DNA of 64,000 nucleotides, from the NCBI RefSeq assembly GCF_002900365.1, contig NZ_CP025979.1, forward strand, positions 868,001 through 932,000. The letters are read 5' to 3'. Below the pieces are notes generated by a model. It saw nothing but the letters and a program-made list of their open reading frames with translations. It was not told the DNA's origin and did no database searches. How positions within the stretch are numbered: the first letter of the stretch is position 1; the number at the start of each line of letters is the position of its first letter. Origin of the DNA: Escherichia marmotae. GTDB lineage: Bacteria > Pseudomonadota > Gammaproteobacteria > Enterobacterales > Enterobacteriaceae. The position numbers and the translations under genes were made by a program. Shown here in pieces: positions 1 to 10,514 of this stretch.

Positions 1-2977
1 TTTCATCTTCTTTATGCCGCGCCAGATGAGTATGTTCGCGTCCGGTGATCTCACCCAGCGCCTGCCAGGCTTTTACCGCAACATGGCCGTTGGTTTCCGG
101 TGCCAGCGCCAGAATCACTTCCGATGCATCAATGGCGGTATCAATCAGCGGACGCCCCTGAGCCGGGCCATCGCGTTTGGTGTAATTGAGTTTGCCGAGG
201 AAATCGATTTCATCCTGGGTATTCCATGAAATACCTTTACCACCGTTGCCGAGTTTGTCCATCAACGGCCCCAGCGAGGTAAAGCGTTCGTAGGTAGCAG
301 GGTAGTCGCGCTCCACCGCCACAATATTAGGCGCAGTCTTGCCGGGGATCAGATCGCATTCACCTTTGCGCCAGTCGAGCACTTCGCAAGGTTGGGATAG
401 CTCTGCCGGAGAGTCGTGTAACAATGGCTGAAGTACCACGTCAGTTTCTTTGCCGAGATGGCCCACGCACACTTGCGAGAACGCTTTGGCGATACCCTTG
501 TAGATTTCCCAGTCGCTGCGTGATTCCCAGGCGGGATCGACCGCTGCAGAAAGTGGATGAATAAACGGATGCATATCCGAGGTATTCATATCGTCTTTCT
601 CATACCACGTGGCGGTAGGCAGGACGATATCGGAAAACAGGCAGGTGCTGGACATACGGAAATCGAGCGTTACCAGCAGGTCGAGCTTTCCCTCTATCGC
701 GGCGGTTTGCCACTCTACTTCTTCCGGTTGAATTCCCTCCGTCGGCCCAAGTTCTTGCCCCTGAATGCCACTTTCCGTACCCAGCAGATATTTCTGCATA
801 TACTCGTGACCCTTGCCGGAGGAGCCAAGCAGGTTAGAGCGCCAGACAAACAGGTTACGCGGATGATTGCTGCCGTTGTCCGACTGTTCGCAGGCCATGC
901 GTAACTCGCCTGACTTCAACGCCTGAGCGGTAAATTCGGCGGGTGATAATCCGGCCTTATCGGCTTCGGCTTTCAGCCCGAGCGGGTTACGCCCCAGTTG
1001 CGGCGCGGAAGGTAGCCAACCCATGCGTTCAGCGCGAACGTTGAAATCAATCAGATGACCGCTGTATTTACTGGCATCGGCCAGCGGTGAGAGCAGTTCC
1101 TGGGCGGTGACTTTTTCATAGCGCCATTGGCTGGAGTGATTGTAGAAAAACGAAGTGCTGTTCATCTGGCGCGGTGGCCGGTTCCAGTCCAGCGCAAATG
1201 CCAGCGGCAGCCAGCCGGTTTGCGGGCGCAGTTTTTCCTGACCAACGTAATGCGCCCAGCCGCCGCCGCTTTGCCCGACACAACCGCAGAAAATCAACAT
1301 ATTGATCATCCCACGGTAGTTCATATCCATGTGATACCAGTGGTTAACGCCAGCACCGAGGATAATCATCGAGCGCCCGTGGGTTTTATGGGCGGTATCG
1401 GCAAATTCACGGGCTATGGTTTCAATATACTGGCGCGGTACACCGGTAATTTGCTCACCCCAGGCCGGGGTGTAGGCTTTGATTTCATCGTAATCTTTCG
1501 CGCTGTTTTCGTCCTCCAGCCCGCGATCGAGGCCGTAGTTTGCCAGCACCAGATCATAAACGCTGACGACCGGACAGGTGTTGCCATCGGCTAATGTCAG
1601 GTTTTTAACAGGTAACTGACGCACCAGGACGGGTTCGTGTTTTACGCTGCGAAAATGCGGATTTTCAATGCCGCCAAAGTAGGGGAAAGCCACGCCAGCG
1701 ACAGCGTCGTGTTGGCCGAGCAGGGTTAATGACAAATCGGTTTCTGCACCTGCGGCAATGGATTCCAGATTCCATTTGCCTTTTTCGCCCCAGCGAAAGC
1801 CAATCGAACCGTTGGGCACGACCAGTTCACCTGCGGTATTAAATGCCACAGTTTTCCACTGCGGGTTATTGCTTTCACCCAGTCCATCCACCAGATCGGA
1901 CGCGCGAATCATTCGTCCGGGAACGTAGCTGCCATCGTCACGCGGTTCCAGCATCACCAGCATCGGCATATCGCTGTAGCGGCGGCAGTAGTTGATAAAG
2001 TAATCGCTGGGATTATCGAGATGAAACTCTTTTAAAATCACATGCCCCATCGCCATCGCCAGCGCGCTATCGGTGCCTTGCTTCGGAGCCAGCCACTGGT
2101 CGCACAGTTTCGCCACCTCCGAGTAGTCAGGAGTAATGGCGATAGTTTTGGTGCCTTTGTAGCGTACTTCAGTAAAGAAGTGGGCGTCTGGCGTGCGTGT
2201 CTGCGGTACGTTAGACCCCCAGGCGATGATATAGCTGGAGTTATACCAGTCGGCAGATTCAGGGACGTCGGTTTGCTCGCCCCAGGTCATCGGTGAGGCG
2301 GGTGGCAGGTCGCAATACCAGTCATAGAAACTTAAGCAGGTGCCGCCGAGTAGTGACAGATAGCGTGTTCCTGCGGCGTAAGAGACCATCGACATTGCCG
2401 GAATCGGAGAGAATCCGGCAACACGATCCGGCCCGTAAGTTTTGATAGTCCAGACGTTAGCAGCGGCAATCAGTTGATTCAGCTCCTGCCAGTTAGAGCG
2501 GATAAACCCGCCGCGTCCGCGCACCTGTTTGTAGCTTAAGCACTTTTGCGGGTCATGCATAATTGATTCCCACGCCAGCACCGGATCGCTGTGCTGTTTA
2601 AGTGCTTCGCGCCACAATTCGATTAACCGCTTACGAATTAGTGGGTATTTCAGGCGATTGGCGCTGTAGAGATACCATGAGTAGCTTGCGCCGCGTGGGC
2701 AGCCGCGGGGTTCATGATTAGGCAGGTCAGGGCGGGTACGCGGGTAGTCGGTCTGCTGGATTTCCCACGTTACCAGGCCGTTTTTGACATAGATTTTCCA
2801 GCTACAGGAGCCAGTACAGTTAACGCCGTGGGTGGAGCGCACGATTTTGTCGAATTGCCAACGTTGTCGATAGCTGTCCTCCCAGTCGCGGTTGCTATGC
2901 ATCACCTGTCCGTGGCCATCGGCAAAGGTTTCGCCCTTTTGTTTGAAGTAGCGAAAGCGATCCAAAAGTTTACTCAT
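1..2977 (-). CDS. narZ: Nitrate reductase Z alpha subunit, C-terminus beyond window
   Basis: This is the catalytic molybdenum subunit of the second, RpoS-linked quinol:nitrate reductase, which works at the cytoplasmic face of the inner membrane. The start at 2977 gives MSKLLDRFRYFKQKGE. The FS0 iron-sulfur ligands follow at about His50, Cys54 and Cys58 (STHGVNCTGSC). The frame was read at both ends, and at the window edge it is at about residue 992 (HKEDE), so roughly 250 residues of a protein of about 1246 lie outside. The NarG paralogue is very similar. NarZ is chosen because narU follows immediately upstream and yddG and fdnGHI come next, as at the K-12 narZ locus. narU and narZ are transcribed in the same direction, with narU first and a REP element between them. 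Confidence 0.95.
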   Translation of the reverse strand, partial: MSKLLDRFRYFKQKGETFADGHGQVMHSNRDWEDSYRQRWQFDKIVRSTHGVNCTGSCSWKIYVKNGLVTWEIQQTDYPRTRPDLPNHEPRGCPRGASYSWYLYSANRLKYPLIRKRLIELWREALKQHSDPVLAWESIMHDPQKCLSYKQVRGRGGFIRSNWQELNQLIAAANVWTIKTYGPDRVAGFSPIPAMSMVSYAAGTRYLSLLGGTCLSFYDWYCDLPPASPMTWGEQTDVPESADWYNSSYIIAWGSNVPQTRTPDAHFFTEVRYKGTKTIAITPDYSEVAKLCDQWLAPKQGTDSALAMAMGHVILKEFHLDNPSDYFINYCRRYSDMPMLVMLEPRDDGSYVPGRMIRASDLVDGLGESNNPQWKTVAFNTAGELVVPNGSIGFRWGEKGKWNLESIAAGAETDLSLTLLGQHDAVAGVAFPYFGGIENPHFRSVKHEPVLVRQLPVKNLTLADGNTCPVVSVYDLVLANYGLDRGLEDENSAKDYDEIKAYTPAWGEQITGVPRQYIETIAREFADTAHKTHGRSMIILGAGVNHWYHMDMNYRGMINMLIFCGCVGQSGGGWAHYVGQEKLRPQTGWLPLAFALDWNRPPRQMNSTSFFYNHSSQWRYEKVTAQELLSPLADASKYSGHLIDFNVRAERMGWLPSAPQLGRNPLGLKAEADKAGLSPAEFTAQALKSGELRMACEQSDNGSNHPRNLFVWRSNLLGSSGKGHEYMQKYLLGTESGIQGQELGPTEGIQPEEVEWQTAAIEGKLDLLVTLDFRMSSTCLFSDIVLPTATWYEKDDMNTSDMHPFIHPLSAAVDPAWESRSDWEIYKGIAKAFSQVCVGHLGKETDVVLQPLLHDSPAELSQPCEVLDWRKGECDLIPGKTAPNIVAVERDYPATYERFTSLGPLMDKLGNGGKGISWNTQDEIDFLGKLNYTKRDGPAQGRPLIDTAIDASEVILALAPETNGHVAVKAWQALGEITGREHTHLARHKEDE

Positions 2978-3014
2978 GACATGACTCCTGCTCCAGGAAT
3001 GATTTGGGATCTGA

Positions 3015-3113
3015 TGCCCTGTCGGATGCGGCGTAAACGTCTTATCCGACCCCGACCTACGGGTGCGACACGGTTGTAGGACTGATAAGACGCGTCAGTG
3101 TTGCATCAGGCAT
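3015..3113. repeat. REP/BIME palindromic element between narU and narZ
   Basis: Two inverted REP-like units lie in the narU-narZ gap. The first is at 3015-3050 (GTCGGATGCGGCGTAAACG followed by TTATCCGAC) and the second at about 3080-3113, in opposite orientation. Such elements sit between enterobacterial genes and can stabilise upstream mRNA. Here that would allow different narU and narZ transcript levels. Confidence 0.8.
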
Positions 3114-3120
3114 CGATCTC

Positions 3121-4509
3121 TTATTTTTGGCTAAACTGCCGCCGACCATAGACCAGCCAGGTCAGCAGCACACAGATGATGTAAAAGATTAAAAACACTT
3201 TCATCGCGCCAACCGGCGAGCCGGTCATATTCAGCGACATGCCAAACGCCTGTGGAATAAAAAAGCCGCCAACTGCACCAATTGCCGAGATAAAGCCAAG
3301 TGCGGCGGCGGTTTCGGTGATTGCTTCTCGCTGTGCTTCTTCATCGCTACCGCCTTTCATCTTCACCCGATAAATGGTTATCTGGCGGAAGATGACGGCA
3401 ATCATCTGGAAAGTAGAGCCACTTCCCAGACCCGCCGTCAGGAACAACCCCATAAATACGGCGTAAAACGCAATGAAATTACCTGAACCCGTGCCGGGTA
3501 ACGTCAGAAACAGCAACGCACTGAACAGAGCCATAAAAATAAAGTTGATAAGCGTAACGCGAACGCCGCCGAACTTATCGGAGATAGCGCCGCCAACCGA
3601 TCGCGCAATGGCACCGATAAACGGGCCAAAAAACGCCAGTTGCAGAATATTCACATCCGGGAACTGCGTTTTTGCCAGCATGGCAAAACCCGCGGAAAAG
3701 CCGATGAACGAGCCAAAAGTGGCGAGGTAGAGCAGACTCAACAGCCAGAGATGCAGGCGTTGTAACACAGGTAACTGGTCGGCAATTGATGCACGTGAAC
3801 TGGCAATATCATTCATCCCTGACCAGGCCGCAATGGTGGCAATGACCAACAATGGCACCCAAATCCAGGCAGCATTAGCCAGTGACATCTCAGAACCATC
3901 GGCCTGCGGTACGCCATTAACACCAAGAAAGGCAAATACCGGAACAAAAATCACCAGCGGCGCAACCAGTTGCATCACGCTGACGCCTAAATTACCCAGT
4001 CCGCCATTAATGCCAAGTGCGCTACCTTGTTTGGCTTTCGGGAAGAAAAAACTGATATTTCCCATACTTGAAGCAAAGTTTGCGCCCGCAAAACCGCACA
4101 GCAGAGCAATTACAATAAATACACCGAAGGGAGTAGCTGTATTTTGCACGGCAAAACCGAGCCAGATGCAGGGAATAATCAGGATAGCGGTACTAAAAAC
4201 GGTCCAGCGACGTCCACCAAATATTGGCACCATAAAGGAGTAGGGAACACGTAATAATGCGCCCGAAACGGAGGGTAATGCGGTTAATAAAAAAAGTTGA
4301 TCGGTAGTAAAATTAAAGCCGATTTTGTTGAGATTAACGGCGACAGCGCTAAATAACATCCAGACACAGAACGCAAGAAGTAAACAACTGACTGATATCC
4401 AGAGATTTCTTCGTGCTATATGCTTTCCTTTATTTTCCCAGAATGCCGGATTTTCTGGCTTCCAGTCGCGCAAAAGATAACGATTGTTTTTCTCATTTTG
4501 CAGTGCCAT
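3121..4509 (-). CDS. narU: Nitrate/nitrite transporter NarU
   Basis: This is a major facilitator superfamily inner-membrane protein of the nitrate/nitrite porter family, the paralogue of NarK, moving nitrate in and nitrite out. The start MALQNEKN at 4509 gives 462 residues, the usual length. An in-frame ATG six codons upstream (4527) is possible but not used by relatives. About twelve hydrophobic segments are visible, with the glycine-rich nitrate-signature stretches around residues 150-180 (GFAGANFASSMGN) and 385-430. It is the first gene of the narU-narZ transcription unit, so it supplies substrate for nitrate reductase Z. K-12 carries yddJKL next to this gene. Here only about 280 bp separate it from yddG. 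Confidence 0.96.
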   Translation of the reverse strand: MALQNEKNNRYLLRDWKPENPAFWENKGKHIARRNLWISVSCLLLAFCVWMLFSAVAVNLNKIGFNFTTDQLFLLTALPSVSGALLRVPYSFMVPIFGGRRWTVFSTAILIIPCIWLGFAVQNTATPFGVFIVIALLCGFAGANFASSMGNISFFFPKAKQGSALGINGGLGNLGVSVMQLVAPLVIFVPVFAFLGVNGVPQADGSEMSLANAAWIWVPLLVIATIAAWSGMNDIASSRASIADQLPVLQRLHLWLLSLLYLATFGSFIGFSAGFAMLAKTQFPDVNILQLAFFGPFIGAIARSVGGAISDKFGGVRVTLINFIFMALFSALLFLTLPGTGSGNFIAFYAVFMGLFLTAGLGSGSTFQMIAVIFRQITIYRVKMKGGSDEEAQREAITETAAALGFISAIGAVGGFFIPQAFGMSLNMTGSPVGAMKVFLIFYIICVLLTWLVYGRRQFSQK

Positions 4510-4789
4510 ATTCTTCCTCGCATGCACACATTGTTAATGAAAAAAAGAAAAGACAGGACGTTGGGCGCAACCGCCCGTTTTTAGAATTAAGGATGAATAG
4601 AGTGAAGTGCTGAATGAAAGAATAGATAAGAAAGCACAGCCGCGCGGTGAGAAAGCGGATTATCTGAAGGCTTATGTGTTACTGAATGTAACAAAAATAT
4701 ATCATTGCCTTCACTAATTTTTAAATCCGCATATCCCTGAACGTGTTTTGTTGCTGTATGAAGCGTTGGCCTCATCTTGTCATCTTTAT

Positions 4790-5671
4790 TTATCGGTGAC
4801 GTGTCGCCAGCCAGCAGAGCAGAGAACCGCCACAGACCATCAGTGCGCCTTGCCAGAATGAGAGCGACAGCGGTGCGCTGAGCAGCACGGCAGCAAGCGC
4901 TGACGAAAGTACGGGGGTAAAATAAGACCCTACTGCCATAATAGTGACATTGCCATGTAAAATACCGACATTCCAGGCGGCATAAGCAAATCCTAAAGTA
5001 AAAGCCGCAGAAATGAGTTTGACGATGACAGGGGTGCTAAAAACCATCTCTGGTTGTGGCGACAGAAAATAGTAAACCCATAGGCTTGCACCCGTCAGAA
5101 GAACGAAAACGGTAATGCCGTTAAATCCACGGGCATATTTATTGGTTACCGTGCAATAAGCCGCCCAGATAAAGGCACCAATAAACGCCAGAAAATAACT
5201 TAATGGGCTGGTAGTGATATTATTGATTATTTCATTATATTTCAGGCCATTCTCACCGCCCAGCACCCAACAAACACCCATCAACGCGAAAAGCAATCCT
5301 GGAATAATCAGCCAATTTGTTTTTTGTCCGTTAAAAAGAATGGCAAAAAGAATCGTCAGGCTGGGCCATAGATAGTTCACCATACCGACTTCAATGGCCT
5401 GATGGCGGGTGGCCGCGTATCCCAAAGAAAGCGCGAGGCAAATTTCATAGCTGACAAACAATACGCTGCCAGCAAGTAAATAGCCTTTTGGGATCTGCCG
5501 AAGACGTGGGAATCCAACAGTGAATATTAATAGTAGTCCGCTTAATGAATAGATCGCCGCCGCTCCTCCTACCGGACCGAGCCCCTCACTGACCCCACGA
5601 ATCAACCCAACCATCGTGCTCCACAAGATGATCGCAATCAGGCCAATGAGTGTTGCTTTTTGTTTTGTCAT
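4790..5671 (-). CDS. yddG: Aromatic amino acid exporter YddG
   Basis: This is a drug/metabolite transporter superfamily (EamA-type) inner-membrane protein that exports phenylalanine, tyrosine and tryptophan. The 293-residue length matches the characterised protein, and ten hydrophobic helices in two five-helix repeats can be followed along it. It is divergent from fdnG, and the roughly 230 bp between them holds both promoters. The start at 5671 (MTKQKATLIGLIAIILWST) leads directly into helix 1. Nothing looks damaged. Confidence 0.95.
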   Translation of the reverse strand: MTKQKATLIGLIAIILWSTMVGLIRGVSEGLGPVGGAAAIYSLSGLLLIFTVGFPRLRQIPKGYLLAGSVLFVSYEICLALSLGYAATRHQAIEVGMVNYLWPSLTILFAILFNGQKTNWLIIPGLLFALMGVCWVLGGENGLKYNEIINNITTSPLSYFLAFIGAFIWAAYCTVTNKYARGFNGITVFVLLTGASLWVYYFLSPQPEMVFSTPVIVKLISAAFTLGFAYAAWNVGILHGNVTIMAVGSYFTPVLSSALAAVLLSAPLSLSFWQGALMVCGGSLLCWLATRHR

Positions 5672-5761
5672 ATTTGCTCTTTTTTCTCTCTTGCCATTAA
5701 AAATCGCGCTGAAATTTATAGCATTTTTTTAACCTGCCTGTCAGGACGTGGTGACTTTTTC

Positions 5762-5783
5762 TACCGCTATTGAGGTAGGTCAA
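5762..5783 (+). promoter_or_regulatory. NarL heptamer and FNR box upstream of fdnG
   Basis: TTGAGGTAGGTCAA at 5770-5783 matches the FNR half-site pattern TTGAT-N4-ATCAA except in the inner bases. TACCGCT at 5762-5768 fits the NarL heptamer TACYNMT. The block lies about 120 bp before the fdnG start. Activation of fdnGHI by FNR in the absence of oxygen and by NarL with nitrate is established. The assignment of these particular bases is by motif reading. Confidence 0.75.
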
Positions 5784-5902
5784 TTTGTAAAGGCGAACTA
5801 TTTTGTGGCAAACAGGCGTTCTTTTTGATTTGGCGCAAAAAGATTCGGAATTTTACTGTTAGTTTCCTCGCGCAGTTACACCCGTGTAAAAAGAGGAAAG
5901 CA

Positions 5903-8900
5903 ATGGACGTCAGTCGCAGACAATTTTTTAAAATCTACGCGGGCGGTATGGCTGGAACAACAGTAGCAGCATTGGGCTTTGCCCCGAAGCAAGCACTGGC
6001 TCAGGCGCGAAACTATAAATTATTACGCGCAAAAGAGATCCGTAACACCTGCACATACTGTTCCGTAGGTTGCGGGCTATTGATGTATAGCCTGGGTGAT
6101 GGAGCTAAAAACGCCAGAGAAGCGATTTATCACATTGAGGGTGATCCGGATCATCCGGTAAGCCGCGGTGCGCTGTGCCCGAAAGGGGCCGGTTTGCTGG
6201 ACTACGTGAACAGTGAAAACCGTCTGCGTTACCCGGAATATCGCGCTCCAGGTTCAGATAAATGGCAGCGTATTAGCTGGGATGAAGCATTTTCCCGTAT
6301 TGCGAAGCTGATGAAAGCTGACCGTGATGCCAACTTTATTGAGAAGAACGAGCAGGGCGTAACGGTTAACCGTTGGCTTTCTACCGGTATGCTGTGTGCT
6401 TCCGGTGCCAGCAACGAAACCGGGATGCTGACCCAAAAATTTGCTCGCTCCCTCGGGATGCTGGCGGTAGACAACCAGGCACGCGTCTGACACGGACCAA
6501 CGGTAGCAAGTCTTGCTCCAACATTTGGTCGCGGTGCGATGACCAACCACTGGGTGGATATCAAAAACGCTAACGTCGTGATGGTGATGGGCGGTAACGC
6601 TGCTGAAGCGCATCCCGTCGGTTTCCGCTGGGCGATGGAAGCGAAAAACAACAACGATGCAACCTTGATCGTTGTCGATCCCCGTTTTACGCGTACCGCT
6701 TCTGTCGCGGATATCTACGCGCCTATTCGTTCCGGTACGGACATTACGTTCCTGTCTGGCGTTTTGCGCTACCTGATCGAAAACAACAAAATCAACGCTG
6801 AATACGTTAAGCATTACACCAACGCCAGCTTGCTGGTGCGTGATGATTTTGCTTTCGAAGACGGCCTGTTCAGCGGCTATGACGCTGAAAAACGCCAGTA
6901 CGATAAGTCGTCCTGGAACTATCAGTTCGATGAAAATGGCTATGCGAAACGCGATGATACGCTGACTCATCCGCGCTGCGTGTGGAACCTGCTGAAAGAG
7001 CACGTTTCCCGCTACACGCCGGATGTTGTAGAAAACATCTGTGGTACGCCAAAAGCCGACTTCCTGAAAGTGTGTGAAGTGCTGGCCTCCACCAGCGCGC
7101 CGGATCGCACAACCACCTTCCTGTACGCCCTGGGCTGGACGCAGCACACTGTCGGTGCGCAGAACATTCGTACTATGGCGATGATCCAGTTGCTGCTCGG
7201 CAACATGGGTATGGCTGGTGGTGGCGTGAACGCGCTGCGCGGCCACTCCAACATTCAGGGTCTGACCGACTTAGGTCTGCTCTCTACCAGCTTACCGGGT
7301 TATCTGACGCTGCCGTCAGAAAAACAGGTTGATCTGCAGTCGTATCTGGAAGCGAATACGCCGAAAGCGACGCTGGCTGATCAGGTGAACTACTGGAGCA
7401 ATTATCCGAAGTTCTTCGTTAGCCTGATGAAATCTTTCTACGGCGATGCCGCACAGAAAGAAAACAACTGGGGTTACGACTGGCTGCCGAAGTGGGATCA
7501 GACCTACGACGTCATCAAGTATTTCAACATGATGGACGAAGGCAAGGTCAGCGGTTATTTCTGCCAGGGCTTTAACCCGGTTGCGTCCTTCCCGGACAAA
7601 AACAAAGTAGTTAGCTGCCTGAGTAAGCTGAAATACATGGTGGTTATCGATCCGCTGGTGACTGAAACCTCCACCTTCTGGCAGAACCACGGCGAGTCGA
7701 ACGATGTCGATCAGGCGTCTATCCAGACCGAGGTATTCCGTCTGCCTTCGACCTGCTTTGCTGAAGAAGATGGCTCTATCGCCAACTCCGGTCGCTGGTT
7801 GCAGTGGCACTGGAAAGGTCAGGACGCTCCGGGCGAAGCGCGTAACGACGGTGAAATTCTGGCGGGTATCTACCACCATCTGCGCGAGCTGTATAAAGCC
7901 GAAGGTGGTAAAGGCGTAGAACCGCTGATGAAGATGAGCTGGAACTACAAGCAGCCGCACGAGCCGCAATCTGACGAAGTGGCAAAAGAGAACAACGGCT
8001 ATGCGCTGGAAGATCTCTATGATGCCAATGGCGTGCTGATTGCGAAGAAAGGTCAGTTGCTGAGTAGCTTTGCGCATCTGCGTGATGACGGTACGACTGC
8101 ATCTTCTTGCTGGATCTACACCGGTAGCTGGACCGAGCAGGGCAACCAGATGGCCAACCGCGATAACTCCGACCCGTCAGGTCTGGGGAATACGCTGGGA
8201 TGGGCATGGGCGTGGCCGCTCAACCGTCGCGTGCTGTACAACCGTGCTTCAGCGGATATCAACGGTAAACCGTGGGATCCGAAACGGATGCTGATCCAGT
8301 GGAACGGCAGCAAGTGGACGGGCAATGATATTCCGGACTTCGGCAATGCCGCACCGGGTACGCCAACCGGGCCGTTTATCATGCAGCCGGAAGGGATGGG
8401 ACGCTTGTTTGCCATCAACAAAATGGCAGAAGGTCCATTCCCGGAACACTACGAGCCGATTGAAACGCCGCTGGGTACGAACCCGCTGCATCCAAACGTG
8501 GTGTCTAACCCGGTCGTGCGTCTGTATGAACAAGATGCGCTGCGGATGGGTAAAAAAGAGCAGTTCCCTTACGTGGGTACGACCTACCGTCTGACCGAGC
8601 ACTTCCACACCTGGACCAAGCACGCATTGCTCAACGCAATCGCCCAGCCGGAACAGTTTGTGGAAATCAGCGAAACGCTGGCGGCGGCGAAAGGCATTGC
8701 CAATGGCGATCGTGTCACTGTCTCCAGTAAGCGTGGCTTTATCCGCGCGGTGGCCGTGGTAACGCGCCGTCTGAAGCCGCTGAACGTTAACGGTCAACAG
8801 GTAGAAACGGTGGGTATTCCAATCCACTGGGGCTTTGAGGGTGTCGCGCGTAAAGGCTATATCGCTAACACTCTGACGCCGAATGTCGGTGATGCAAACT

Positions 8901-8950
8901 CGCAAACGCCGGAATATAAAGCGTTCTTAGTCAACATCGAGAAGGCGTAA
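5903..8950 (+). CDS. fdnG: Formate dehydrogenase-N alpha subunit (selenoprotein)
   Basis: This is the periplasmic catalytic subunit, which oxidises formate to CO2 at a molybdenum bis-MGD centre and passes electrons through FdnH and FdnI to menaquinone for nitrate reduction. The start at 5903 begins MDVSRRQFFK, a twin-arginine signal for folded export. A [4Fe-4S] motif (CTYCSVGCG) follows at about residue 50. The reading frame is crossed by an in-frame TGA at 6488-6490 (codon 196, ARV-U-HGP), which is the selenocysteine site, not a break. Read through, the protein is 1015 residues, the family length. A SECIS-like hairpin follows the TGA. It is first in fdnGHI, with fdnH 12 bp downstream. A conceptual translation without recoding would wrongly split it into two ORFs. 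Confidence 0.97.
6488..6519 (+). promoter_or_regulatory. Selenocysteine UGA codon and SECIS hairpin in fdnG
   Basis: Directly after TGA (6488-6490) a small hairpin can be drawn. GG at 6502-6503 pairs with CC at 6518-6519, T6504 is bulged, and AGCAA (6505-6509) pairs with TTGCT (6513-6517) around a GTC loop. A bulged U below a GU-containing apical loop is the feature recognised by SelB in bacterial SECIS elements. It lies inside the coding sequence at the expected distance from the UGA. Confidence 0.85.
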
Positions 8951-8962
8951 GGGGGCGAACAG

Positions 8963-9847
8963 ATGGCTATGGAAACGCAGGACATTATCAAAAGGTCCGC
9001 AACTAACTCCATCACGCCGCCTTCGCAGGTGCGTGATTACAAAGCAGAAGTCGCGAAACTTATCGACGTTTCCACCTGTATCGGCTGTAAAGCCTGCCAG
9101 GTGGCATGTTCGGAGTGGAACGACATCCGTGATGAAGTGGGGCACTGCGTCGGGGTCTACGATAACCCCGCCGATCTGAGCGCCAAATCCTGGACGGTGA
9201 TGCGCTTTAGCGAAACCGAACAGAACGGTAAGCTGGAGTGGCTGATCCGTAAAGACGGCTGTATGCACTGTGAAGATCCGGGCTGCCTGAAGGCGTGTCC
9301 GTCTGCCGGTGCAATCATTCAGTACGCTAACGGCATTGTCGATTTCCAGTCGGAAAACTGCATCGGCTGTGGTTACTGCATTGCCGGGTGTCCGTTTAAT
9401 ATTCCGCGCCTCAACAAAGAGGATAACCGGGTATATAAATGCACCCTCTGCGTCGATCGCGTCAGCGTCGGCCAGGAACCGGCTTGTGTGAAAACCTGTC
9501 CGACCGGGGCGATCCACTTCGGCACCAAGAAGGAGATGCTGGAGCTGGCGGAACAGCGGGTGGCGAAACTGAAAGCGCGTGGCTACGAACATGCTGGCGT
9601 CTACAACCCGGAAGGGGTTGGTGGCACGCACGTCATGTATGTGTTGCATCACGCCGATCAGCCGGAGCTGTATCACGGTCTACCGAAGGAGCCGAAGATT
9701 GATACTTCGGTGAACTTGTGGAAAGGCGCGTTGAAACCGCTGGCAGCCGCTGGCTTTATCGCCACCTTTGCCGGGTTGATTTTCCACTACATCGGTATTG
9801 GCCCGAATAAGGAAGTGGACGATGACGAGGAGGGAAATCATGAGTAA
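8963..9847 (+). CDS. fdnH: Formate dehydrogenase-N beta (Fe-S) subunit
   Basis: This electron-transfer subunit carries four [4Fe-4S] clusters and links FdnG to the membrane cytochrome. Cysteine clusters are visible at about residues 39-50 (CIGCKACQVAC), 100-112 (CMHCEDPGCLKAC), 133-144 (CIGCGYCIAGC) and 160-182. A single transmembrane helix near the C-terminus (LAAAGFIATFAGLIFHYIGI) anchors it, as in the known structure. The length of 294 residues is normal. It starts 12 bp after fdnG. Its stop (9845-9847) overlaps the start of fdnI by 8 bp, which indicates translational coupling. Confidence 0.97.
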   Translation: MAMETQDIIKRSATNSITPPSQVRDYKAEVAKLIDVSTCIGCKACQVACSEWNDIRDEVGHCVGVYDNPADLSAKSWTVMRFSETEQNGKLEWLIRKDGCMHCEDPGCLKACPSAGAIIQYANGIVDFQSENCIGCGYCIAGCPFNIPRLNKEDNRVYKCTLCVDRVSVGQEPACVKTCPTGAIHFGTKKEMLELAEQRVAKLKARGYEHAGVYNPEGVGGTHVMYVLHHADQPELYHGLPKEPKIDTSVNLWKGALKPLAAAGFIATFAGLIFHYIGIGPNKEVDDDEEGNHE

Positions 9848-10493
9848 GTCGAAAATGATTGTGCGCACCAAGTTTATTGATCGCGCCTGTCACTGGACCG
9901 TGGTGATTTGCTTCTTCCTGGTGGCACTTTCCGGGATTTCGTTCTTCTTCCCGACGCTGCAATGGCTGACGCAAACCTTCGGTACGCCGCAGATGGGACG
10001 CATTTTGCACCCATTCTTCGGCATTGCGATTTTTGTTGCGCTGATGTTTATGTTCTTCCGCTTTGTGCATCACAACATCCCGGATAAGAAAGATATTCCG
10101 TGGCTGTTGAACATTGTCGAAGTATTGAAAGGCAATGAGCACAAAGTGGCGGATGTCGGTAAGTACAACGCCGGGCAGAAGATGATGTTCTGGTCGATCA
10201 TGAGCATGATTTTCGTGCTGCTGGTGACCGGGGTGATTATCTGGCGTCCGTACTTTGCGCAGTACTTCCCGATTCAGGTTGTCCGCTACAGTCTGCTGAT
10301 CCACGCAGCCGCGGGTATCATCCTGATCCACGCCATCCTGATCCATATGTATATGGCATTCTGGGTGAAAGGGTCGATTAAAGGGATGGTCGAAGGAAAG
10401 GTGAGCCGTCGTTGGGCGAAGAAACACCATCCGCGCTGGTATCGTGAAATCGAGAAGGCCGAAGCGAAAAAAGAGAGTGAAGAAGGGATATAA
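9840..10493 (+). CDS. fdnI: Formate dehydrogenase-N cytochrome b556 gamma subunit
   Basis: This is a four-helix inner-membrane dihaem cytochrome that reduces menaquinone at the cytoplasmic side. The start MSKSKMIVRTKF at 9840 was chosen because it gives the known 217 residues and lies inside the fdnH stop region. Longer upstream starts would run through fdnH. Candidate haem-ligand histidines lie in helix 1 (ACHWTVVICFF) and in the later helices (RILHPFFG, LLIHAAAGIILIHAILIHMY). It is the last gene of the operon and is followed within 25 bp by a terminator hairpin. Confidence 0.96.
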   Translation: MSKSKMIVRTKFIDRACHWTVVICFFLVALSGISFFFPTLQWLTQTFGTPQMGRILHPFFGIAIFVALMFMFFRFVHHNIPDKKDIPWLLNIVEVLKGNEHKVADVGKYNAGQKMMFWSIMSMIFVLLVTGVIIWRPYFAQYFPIQVVRYSLLIHAAAGIILIHAILIHMYMAFWVKGSIKGMVEGKVSRRWAKKHHPRWYREIEKAEAKKESEEGI

Positions 10494-10514
10494 TCTCTTT
10501 TGAGCTTTAAGCTG

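Noticed and set aside
14..3079. Several plus-strand ORFs over narZ (for example 1127-1594 and 2714-3079)
   Set aside because: Antisense to narZ, whose frame was confirmed at both ends. No family resemblance.
4587..4775. 62-codon minus-strand ORF between narU and yddG
   Set aside because: No Shine-Dalgarno or conserved features; lies in the narU promoter area.
6254..7246. Long minus-strand ORF (330 codons) inside fdnG, and similar ones at 7316-8077, 8249-8905 and 8927-9676
   Set aside because: All lie antisense to fdnG/fdnH; their composition is that of a mirrored codon pattern and they have no recognisable domain.
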